Positions 1-6,276 of a stretch of DNA of 6,276 nt are shown in pieces. The notes under the pieces are model-generated. The model was not told the DNA's origin. It was given only the letters and a program-made list of their open reading frames with translations, and ran no database searches. A program made the position numbers and the translations under genes. Each line of letters begins with the position of its first letter. Position 1 is the stretch's first letter. The DNA comes from Undibacterium sp. GTDB lineage: Bacteria; Pseudomonadota; Gammaproteobacteria; Burkholderiales; Burkholderiaceae_D. The stretch lies in NCBI GenBank assembly GCA_019752975.1, contig JAIELM010000270.1:1-6276 (forward strand), read 5' to 3'.

Positions 1-3000
1 CCCAACATATCCAGATCACCTACCGGGCAACCTGGATTGGAGACTACTCCTTCCAGCAAGCGAGTAAAATGTTCGGCCATGCGTGCTACTGTTGCCGCGT
101 CGAATAAGTCAGTTGCGTATTCAAAGCTACCTTGTAAAACGCCATTGTAATCAGTCAAGGTCAGCGTCAAATCAAATTTAGCTGTACCCGTTTCGCTCTC
201 CATCAATTGCAGAGAAAGATCCGGCAAGTTTAAATTTTGAACCGGAGTATTATGAAATACAAACATCACTTGGAACATCGGCGTGCAACCAGTTAAGCGC
301 TGAGGTTGCAAGGATTCGACCAACTGTTCGAATGGCACATCCTGATGCGCATAAGCAGCGAGCGTATGTTGTCGTACTTGATCAAGCAATGACTCAAAAC
401 TTGAATCAAGATTCACTTGTGTACGCAACACTAAAGTATTCACGAAAAACCCGATTAAATTCTCTATCTCGACACGAGTACGATTGGCGATTGGCGTACC
501 AATGCAGATATCACTTTGTCCCGTATAACGAGCCAGCAACAGATTAAAAGTAGCGCAAAGCGTCATGAACAATGAAGACTGTGTTTGCTGACTCAATTTC
601 TGCAATCCTTGGGCAAGGGTAGGTGAAATCGTCAATGGCAAACTCGCTCCTGCATTGCTTGGCGTCAAAGGCCGCGCTCTATCAGTTGGCAAGGCGAGTA
701 CGCTAGGGATATCCGCAAGTTGCTGCTGCCAGTAAGCCAGTTGTTGCTCAAGCACTCCTGCGCCCAACCATTGCCTCTGCCAGACAGCAAAGTCCGCGTA
801 CTGTATCGGCAATTCAGCCAACGGTGACGGCCGATCTTGCACAAATGCCGTATACAACGCGCTCATTTCTCGCACAACTAGGTTCATCGACCAACCATCA
901 GAAACAATATGGTGCATGGTCAACAAAACCACATGTACATCATCGGCTAGTCGCAAGATACTGCTACGTATCAAAGGCTCACTCACGAGGTCAAATGGAG
1001 TTTGCGCCTCATCTTGGATTAACCATCGCGCACGCGCTTCCCGCTCTGATGGTGGAAGCGCACTGAGATCAGTTACCTCTAATGTGAAATGCAATGCATC
1101 AGCAAAAATTTGCATGGGCAAATCACCTACCACTTCAAACTTGGTACGCAGTGCTTCATGACGACGCACAATCTCATTGAGCGTCTTAGTCAAGGCAGTT
1201 TGATCAAGTATTCCGGTAAATCGTACCGCCACCGCAATGTTATAGAGTGGATTATGCCCATCCAATTGATCCAAAATCCATAAGCGTTGCTGCGCAAATG
1301 AGACCGGCAAAGGGCCGTGTCGCGGAATTGCTGGAATAGTTTGCACAGTCGGAACGAGTGACTTTGACACTAGCAGGTCTGTCCGATGCGCTGGCAAGTT
1401 CATCTTCAAAATCAATGACGTGACGGTGGGCGCTTGGAAGATGACGCTTTCAGACACATCAATGCCAAACTCCACGCGGATTCTTGAACTTAATTGTGTC
1501 GCCAGCAGTGAATGTCCACCTAATTCAAAGAAATTATCGTCCACATCCAAGCTATCGCGGCCAAACAATTCCCGCCAAATCGACAACATTATTTCTTCAT
1601 TCTTTTCAGCCGATACAAGCACCTCGTGATTGATCGCGTCACCGCGCGATGAACTAGGAAGTACTGGTGTTTTTTCCTGATACCTCGCAACGGATTCTAA
1701 GGTATCGGGTAGGTTTGGATAACGGGAATTTACCCAAGAATGCCTTGCTTCGAATGGATAGGTCGGCAAACTAATACGCTTAGGCTTTATCCCTTGTTCT
1801 GCGCTATACAAGCTATTCCAATCAAGTGCGAGACCTTTGACCCACAGATCAAGTACTTTTTCAAACTTCGCCTTTGCTAGCCATTTCTGAACCACATCAC
1901 GCATATCTTCATCGTCGGTGAACGCAGCTACTGCACTGCGCTTGGCACGTCCACGATAGACTGCTTCGACATCGATCACACCTGCAGCAATGGCAGATAA
2001 TTTTTCACGTAATTGCGCTAGCGAAGTCACCACCAAGGCCAAACGCTCTTCCATCGCTTCACGTCCGACTTGGAGGGTATACGTCAAATCCAATAGACTA
2101 GGAAGCACATCATCTGAAGGTTCGATTGCCTTAAGCAAAAGCTGCACCTGCACCTGTAAACGCTCAGAGTTTCGTGCGGAAAGTACTACCATCACTGGCT
2201 TGTTATCCGCCTGCGCTTGATCTGGATTTTCTACCGATGTCGGTACCGAAATATATTCTTCAATCACCACATGGGCATTCGCTCCACCAGCACCAAAGGA
2301 GGAAATCCCCGCGATCCTAGGAATCTCACGGCTTTGACCATCCACATTCAAAATTGGACGAACCCAGTCTCCTAATTCCTGTTGCACCACAAAAGGGGAA
2401 TTGGCGAAATCGATGTTGGGATTGAGCACCGCACAGTGCAAACTCGGCACGAGCGTTTTGTGTTTCATTTGCATCAAAACCTTACTTATCGCTACGAACC
2501 CACTCGCACTTTCGGTATGACCGACATTCGATTTAGCCGAACCGATAGCGCAGAATTGTTTGTCTGTAGTCCAGTTTTTAAACGCTTTGCTCAAGCCCGC
2601 AATCTCGATAGGATCACCTAAGTTACTCCCGGTACCCTGCGCCTCTACATAACTGATTTGGCGTGCATCAACACCCGAACCTTGTAACGCATCTTGCACC
2701 AATTGGGCTTGCAGATTTGGATTTGGCACCATATAGCCATTGGTTTTACCACCGGCATTCACTGCACTGCCTTTAATCACACCGTAGATATGATCACCAT
2801 CCTCTATGGCTTGCTGCAAAGGCTTGAGGACGATGGCACCGACTGCCTCGCCATCAACAAAACCATCGCCATCGGCTGCAAACGCTTTACATTTATCGCC
2901 GTGCGACAACATGGCCATTGCCGATAAATCGCTAAGCTGATTTGGCGAAACGATCAGGTTAACTCCACCCGCAACAGCAATTTCACTACTTCCACTACGC

Positions 3001-6000
3001 AAACTCTCTAACGCGAGATGTACCGCAGTCAAGGCCGAAGAACAGGCAGTATCAACTGCCATCGATGGCCCTTGAAAATTAAACATATAGGAAACACGGT
3101 TAGCCATAGACCAATACCGTCCGCCGGTGGGGTAATGCTCATTCATCACCCCGACAAACAATCCGACCTTTCTGCTTTGACTCAAACTAGCTGGCGTGTA
3201 TCCCGCATCCTCTATACTGGCATACGCTTGCTGTATGAATTGTCGCTCTTGCGGACTCATTATTTCTGCTTCGCTGGGCGTGATATTGAAGAACAAATGA
3301 TCAAAGCGATCTACATCATTTAAAAAACCTGCCCACTTGGTATAGGCTTTCCCCAATTGCTTATTTTGCGCATCGAAGTACTTGCTACTTTCCCAGCGCT
3401 CGGGCGGCACCTCGGAAACACAATTGCGCCCTGCTACTAAATTATCCCAAAACTGATTCACGTTATCCGCTAAAGGGTAACGCCCAGCGAGGCCGACGAT
3501 GGCGACATCAAAAGACGCGGTCACGGCTAGCGCCTTAGCTGGCGCCTTAGTTGACGCCCTATTGACCAAGTAATCAGAACGAAAACGATTTGAGCTAGCG
3601 AGAATGGGCTTCAGCGATGGTGGTGTTTGCGGCAGATGTGCAGAATTCAGCGACGTCGGGTCTTCTGCGCCAATCAACTCACTCAGAACTCGATCTGATG
3701 TACTTGCTAGTGAACGAGCTGGTAAGTTGGTATTTTCCAAGCCAGTCCAACGCATTAATGCTGCTGTTTCAGCATGGATAAAATACTCGACTAAATCGGC
3801 GATGTTCTGATGCTCAAAGAACAGTGTCGTGCTCACACTGCTATCCGCACCAAAAATATCGCGCAAGGAATTACTCAACTCCGTTACCAGAATCGAATCA
3901 ATACCGTACTTATCAAAACTCACGTTAGGGTCGATTTCATCGACAGACATATTGACGCTACGGCTAATTAGCGCTCGCATTTTTAATATGCTTTTTTCAC
4001 GTAATAGCGGATGTGTAGGATGATTAATGTGCGACACTTGCTGCGCATTTTCAAGTTGCGTCAATTTGAGAGGCTCAACATTATGCTGAACCTTTGCTGT
4101 CGCTACTACGTTATCATTCTCAATATTGTTAGTATCGTCGACATTACTAAGCGCCCGCTTACTTTGACTCTCCACACGACGCAAACTAAACTGCTTAAAA
4201 CGCACGCAAATATGTCCCTCTTCATCACATAGATCAATATCTAATTTCTGTACCAGCTGACCTGCTTGACTGCCCTCGCTATAAGCCACCACTGCCCACA
4301 TATTGACACTGCAAGCGGCTAAGACTTCTAGCCCTTCAAGTGCGAACGGCAACATCAGTTCTATCTTACCGGTCGCCGCCATTTTTGCCTCCATCGCCAC
4401 CTGCAAGCCTAGCGACGCTTGTAGCGCTGCATCAAGCAAACTAGGATGAAGTTGATAGGCACTCAAAGAGGATAGTAGCGAAATCGGTAAGCTGATTTTC
4501 GCGAGGACTTTGCCCTCGCCGACAAAGAGTTCACTTAGACCCTGAAAACCGGAACCATAGCGTATACCAGCTGTCTCAAACATGGCATAACACTGTGCAG
4601 CATGCCAATGTGCTAGCGCACACTGCTGACGTAAGGAAGCGATATCGTACTGAGCGGGAGTAGCTCCCCCATCAATCAGGTCGACTAACACACACCCTTG
4701 ACTGTAGATGAGCGCGGCGCCTTCTTTATCCTCGCTATATATTTCATACTGTATGCTGTCCTTAGCTTGCGGCAGTAGTGCGATATGCACTTCCAAGCCT
4801 TGCGCCCCAACCACGACGGGTCGAGTCCACACCACCTTGCTCAATGAAAGAGTGTGATGTAAGCCTATCGATCTCAGCACCGCACTACGTGCCATTTCCA
4901 ACTGCACCACTGCGGGTAGCAAACTCTTACCTTGCACCACATGGTCATTAAGAAAAAATTCCTGGCCAGTAAAACGACTACTATAGCGCTGCACAGACAA
5001 ATCAGAAGTATTACGATGAAGTAGCGGATGCAATATCGCATCGCCGACATCATCACGCTGCATCATGTCAGCCATCGTCAACAGATCACCACCGACCCAA
5101 TAGCGTTCACGAGCAAATGGATAAGTGGGTAGACTGACGCGGCTCGGCTTGCTAAGAGTCTTGGACGCATTCATTTCGTAGAGTGCGTTCCAATCAATGG
5201 TCATGCCTTTCACCCACACCGCTAGCACCTTGCCGAACTTCTCTTTCTGTATCCACGAGTGTATCGCCTTGCTCATATCCTCGTCGGCCACAAATGATGA
5301 CAAAGCCTCTTTGTTGCGCTTCACCTGTCCTCGGTAGAGATCAGGAATAGTGGACTGCCCGTTGGCAAAGTCTGTTAATTTGTCACGCAGTTCCTCGAAG
5401 CTATCCACCACCATAGCCAACCGTTCCTCCATCGCTTCGCGTCCAACTTGTAGCGTAAAGGCGAGATCAGCCAACGTCATCGACGCATCCAGATTGTGAT
5501 TGAGCGTTTTAAGTAAGAGTTGAACCTGCTCTTGCAAACGATCCACATTACGTGCCGACAAAACTACTAAGGCAGGCGCCGGAGGTGCGACAGGAGCAAC
5601 TGTGCTAGCAACCCCGCTAGCAACCGTACTAGCAACTGCAGCAGGAACATATTCCTCCAAAATCACATGGGCGTTCACACCACCAAAGCCGAACGAACTG
5701 ACACCAGCACGGCGCGGCAAAATACTTCCATTGGCATCCGCCATCGCTGGCCACTCACAAGCTTGCTGAACCACGTAAAAGGGACTTCCACTAAAATCAA
5801 TATACGGATTGACGGTATCACAGTGTAAGCTCTTGACTAGGGTCTTATGCTTCATTTGCAGCAGTACTTTGATCACACCAGCGACACCCGCCGCCAACTC
5901 CAAATGACCGATATTTGACTTAACTGAACCGATGCCACATTGCTGCTCTTGTACGGTGCTCGCGCCCGTGGCGGCATACATGTCCTTGAATGCCGCTTTC

Positions 6001-6276
6001 AGAGCCGAAATCTCTACCGGATCGCCAAGCTTAGTACCAGTGCCATGCGCTTCTATGTAGCTGATCGTACGTGGATCTATTTGCGCTTTTTGTAAGGCGT
6101 CCTTCACCAAATTAGTTTGTGCAGTCGGATTCGGAGCAGTCAAAGAATTGGCACGTCCACCATGATTTTCTACCGCACTGCGCACTACACCATAAATATG
6201 ATCGCGATCACGTTCCGCGTCAGACAATTTCTTCAACACCAGCATTGCAATGCCTTCGCTACGGACATAGCCATTG
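1..6276 (-). CDS. Internal part of a trans-AT hybrid PKS-NRPS megasynthase (partial at both ends)
   Basis: One minus-strand frame (codons with lowest base divisible by 3) is open from 6275 to 3, 2091 codons without a stop, by manual translation of the whole window. The domain order is KS1 (C-terminal half)-LD-DH-ACP-KS2-LD-PCP-C, all in this frame. The protein would be a cytosolic assembly-line enzyme carrying the growing chain as a thioester on phosphopantetheine arms. It has no embedded acyltransferase, so malonyl units must come from a separate AT, which is the hallmark of trans-AT PKSs. The last domain is an NRPS condensation domain, so the chain passes from polyketide to peptide chemistry here. 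Start, stop, promoter and ribosome binding site lie outside the window. The family is certain; the product and the host are not. No frameshift or break was seen, and interdomain linkers are of ordinary length. Confidence 0.97.
3..1319 (-). other. C: NRPS condensation domain (LCL-like), nearly complete
   Basis: Residues 1653-2091 show the condensation motifs in order: HGPLPVSFAQQRLWILDQL (C1), RRHEALRT (C2), MHHIVSDGWSM with the catalytic HHxxxDG (C3; His 1788 and 1789, codons 912-914 and 909-911; Asp 1793, 897-899), YADFAVWQRQWL (C4), IGTPIANR and IGFFVNTLVLR (C5), HQDVPFEQLVE (C6), and TPMFQVMFVFHN (C7). It should form an amide between the acyl chain on the preceding PCP and an amino acid on the next PCP. 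The LCL-like reading rests on the C1 and C3 wording, which is not like the DCL or heterocyclisation (DxxxxD) types. The tail (YATDLFDAATVARMAEHF, then PVGDLDML) is the usual C-to-A junction, so an adenylation domain should start just past position 1. All key residues are intact. Confidence 0.95.
1401..1598 (-). other. PCP: NRPS-type peptidyl carrier (thiolation) domain
   Basis: Residues 1560-1625 contain IWRELFG, then DDNFFELGGHSLLATQL with phosphopantetheine Ser 1589 (codon 1509-1511), then VIFQAPTVTSLI. The FFELGGHSLLA signature is that of NRPS thiolation domains and differs clearly from the GIDSIL type of the upstream ACP. No adenylation domain precedes it in this protein, so it is loaded by KS2, not with an amino acid. 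It presents the polyketide as donor to the C domain, which begins about 27 residues further on. Confidence 0.94.
1734..2201 (-). other. LD2: post-ketosynthase linker domain of trans-AT type
   Basis: Residues 1359-1514 run from KPVMVVLSARN through TYTLQVGREAMEERLALVV and WVKGLALDWNSLY to RISLPTYPFEARHSW. This is the same linker as LD1 and again has no acyltransferase motif. It is retained although KS2 is predicted not to extend the chain, so an AT docking surface would not be needed here for malonyl loading. Retention suggests a structural role, or a history as an ordinary elongating module. Confidence 0.9.
2253..3512 (-). other. KS2: complete ketosynthase, predicted non-elongating (KS0)
   Basis: Residues 922-1341 (420 aa, full length) begin at FDVAIVGLAGRYP and end at NAHVVIEEY. 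The nucleophile Cys 1078 is present in DTACSSAL (codon 3042-3044), and the last catalytic histidine His 1253 is present in KSNVGHTES (2517-2519). The first catalytic histidine, normally in HGTGT, is Gln 1213: the motif reads VEAQGTGSNLGDPIEI (Gln codon 2637-2639). In trans-AT PKSs, loss of this His defines KS0 domains, which accept the acyl chain on Cys and pass it to the next carrier without decarboxylative condensation. The spacing Cys to Gln is 135 residues, as expected for the Cys-His pair, so this is a substitution and not an alignment slip. The following LD and PCP fit a pass-through module. Substrate specificity would need a KS phylogeny. Confidence 0.95.
3530..3553 (-). repeat. Two tandem 12-bp units in the ACP-KS2 linker
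   Basis: The unit gcgccttagctg at 3530-3541 is followed directly by gcgccttagttg at 3542-3553, one mismatch in 12, and a degenerate third copy may start at 3554. It encodes the Ala/Lys-rich segment STKAPAKALA just before KS2. The four-codon unit keeps the frame. It resembles, but does not match, the 12-bp repeat after KS1. Confidence 0.65.
3771..4007 (-). other. ACP: PKS-type acyl carrier domain
   Basis: Residues 757-835 form a carrier domain of about 79 aa. The phosphopantetheine attachment site is Ser 794 (codon 3894-3896) in DKYGIDSILVTEL, the usual PKS-type signature, preceded by the typical DEIDPNVSF lead-in and followed by TLFFEHQNIADLVEYF (helix III region). It carries the product of KS1/DH. 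It lacks the Trp six residues after the Ser that marks carriers serving beta-branching cassettes, so beta-methylation at this step is not suggested. Confidence 0.94.
4008..4169 (-). other. Low-complexity Asn/Asp/Gln-rich linker between DH and ACP
   Basis: About 54 residues (703-756) link DH and ACP. They include DDTNNIENDNVV and later TQLENAQQ. The stretch has few hydrophobic blocks and no motif I recognise, and it is too short for a ketoreductase (about 400 aa with its structural half) or a methyltransferase. It is most likely a flexible tether. Confidence 0.7.
4170..5033 (-). other. DH: dehydratase domain (hot-dog fold), catalytic dyad intact
   Basis: Residues 415-702 (288 aa, normal for a PKS DH) start at LHPLLHRN and end near FSLRRVE. 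Dehydratases remove water from a beta-hydroxyacyl-ACP to give an enoyl-ACP. The HxxxGxxxxP motif is complete (HVVQGKSLLP, His 445, codon 4941-4943). The second motif HPSLLDAALQ carries Asp 615 (4431-4433) and Gln 619. So both catalytic residues are present, and the domain does not look like the DH-derived enoyl isomerases that lose the Asp. The YGPxF motif is changed to YGSGF (Tyr 573, 4557-4559). No ketoreductase lies between this DH and the next ACP, so its beta-hydroxy substrate must come from an upstream module or a trans-acting KR, or the domain is idle. A pyran-forming variant cannot be excluded from the sequence. Confidence 0.92.
5097..5579 (-). other. LD1: post-ketosynthase linker domain of trans-AT type
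   Basis: Residues 233-393 run from ALVVLSARN, through TLQVGREAMEERLAMVV and WVKGMTIDWNALY, to SLPTYPFARERYW. In trans-AT PKSs this region takes the place where cis-AT enzymes have their acyltransferase. It is the KS-flanking subdomain plus a degenerate AT-docking remnant, and it is thought to help the free-standing AT dock. There is no GHSxG-type AT active-site motif. It matches LD2 block by block: the TLQVGREAMEERLA core is identical in 13-14 positions and lies 3378 bases from its counterpart. Confidence 0.9.
5596..5640 (-). repeat. 12-bp tandem repeat encoding a Val-Ala-Ser linker after KS1
   Basis: On the + strand a 12-base unit (gcaacnnngcta-like) runs for about 3.75 copies, at 5596-5607, 5608-5619, 5620-5631 and 5632-5640. 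The unit is four codons, so the reading frame is kept. The protein shows VAST/VASG/VAST/VAPV quartets ending in a proline pair. It sits between the end of KS1 and the start of the linker domain. The equivalent linker after KS2 has an unrelated sequence (SVPTSVENPDQ). It is probably a flexible spacer expanded by replication slippage. Confidence 0.8.
5649..6275 (-). other. KS1: ketosynthase domain, C-terminal half (cut by window edge)
   Basis: Residues 1-209 hold the second half of a beta-ketoacyl synthase, which makes the C-C bond between the incoming chain and a malonyl-ACP. Visible landmarks are NGYVRSEG at the window edge, the EAHGTGTKLGDPVEI motif with catalytic His 77 (codon 6045-6047), and KSNIGHLE with the second catalytic His 124 (5904-5906). 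The domain closes with SSFGFGGVNAHVILEEY. The nucleophilic cysteine (normally in DTACSS) lies upstream of the window and cannot be checked. With both histidines present, the domain is expected to be elongating. The two histidines are 47 residues apart, against 40 between the equivalent positions of KS2, because of a short insertion around residues 100-115 (YAATGASTVQEQQ). Confidence 0.95.

Noticed and set aside
3..1319. Heterocyclisation or epimerisation variant of the condensation domain
   Set aside because: The core motif is HHIVSDG, a standard HHxxxDG, not DxxxxD, and the domain is followed by a C-to-A junction. An epimerisation domain would follow an A-PCP pair.
1734..2201. Degenerate acyltransferase domain after KS2
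   Set aside because: There is no AT active-site motif and the segment is only about 155 residues. It fits the known trans-AT post-KS linker.
2295..2304. Perfect Shine-Dalgarno-like aaaggaggaa on the + strand
   Set aside because: No start codon with a sensible frame follows at the right distance. On the minus strand it is simply the codons for the FSS of the conserved SSFGAGG motif ending KS2.
3892..3899. Possible beta-branching ACP
   Set aside because: The Trp expected six residues after the phosphopantetheine Ser is Leu here (DSILVTEL), so the marker is absent.
332..4232. A series of + strand open frames of 64-101 codons, the longest at 3018-3323
   Set aside because: All lie opposite the continuous minus-strand megasynthase frame. 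Their translations show no domain and have the Cys/Ser/His-rich look of antisense reading.
4953..4958. Homopolymer runs (six A here, six T at 3992-3997) as possible frameshift or slippage sites
   Set aside because: Recognisable DH and ACP sequence continues in the same frame on both sides of each run, so no shift has happened or is needed.
4874..5056. Minus-strand 60-codon frame with a hydrophobic stretch resembling a membrane segment
   Set aside because: It is in a different frame inside the DH domain, across the catalytic HxxxGxxxxP region. The hydrophobic look comes from frame-shifted reading.

Overview
The window is coding from edge to edge on the minus strand. Read from position 6275 down to 3, a single frame stays open for 2091 codons with no stop, and neither the start nor the stop codon of the gene is inside the window. 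Every recognisable motif falls in this one frame. It is an internal slice of a giant modular polyketide synthase / nonribosomal peptide synthetase (PKS-NRPS) of the trans-acyltransferase (trans-AT) type. Residue numbers below count from the first complete codon at 6273-6275, so residue n has its lowest base at 6276-3n.

Domain order from N- to C-terminus (descending coordinates): C-terminal half of ketosynthase KS1 (6275-5649); a Val/Ala/Ser repeat linker; post-KS linker domain LD1 (5579-5097); dehydratase DH (5033-4170); an Asn/Asp-rich linker; PKS-type ACP (4007-3771); a Pro/Ser/Ala linker; complete ketosynthase KS2 (3512-2253); LD2 (2201-1734); NRPS-type carrier PCP (1598-1401); and a nearly complete NRPS condensation domain C (1319-3). 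An adenylation domain is expected just beyond position 1. There is no acyltransferase domain after either KS. Each KS is instead followed by the linker domain ending in an SLPTYPF motif that is typical of trans-AT synthases.

Working model (inference). KS1 elongates the chain with a malonyl unit loaded in trans, and the DH acts on, or is idle towards, the ACP-bound intermediate. KS2 keeps its nucleophilic cysteine, but the first catalytic histidine (HGTGT motif) is replaced by glutamine, so it should transfer the chain without extending it. It hands the chain to the NRPS-type PCP, and the C domain joins it to an amino acid through an amide bond. The window therefore captures the polyketide-to-peptide switch of an assembly line.

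The organism is a bacterium, most likely a proteobacterium with roughly even GC content, judged by eye from base and codon use. That assignment is weak, because trans-AT clusters also occur in Firmicutes, cyanobacteria and uncultured symbionts. The product cannot be named from this slice. I see no RNA gene, mobile element, CRISPR array, promoter or terminator, as expected for the interior of one gene.
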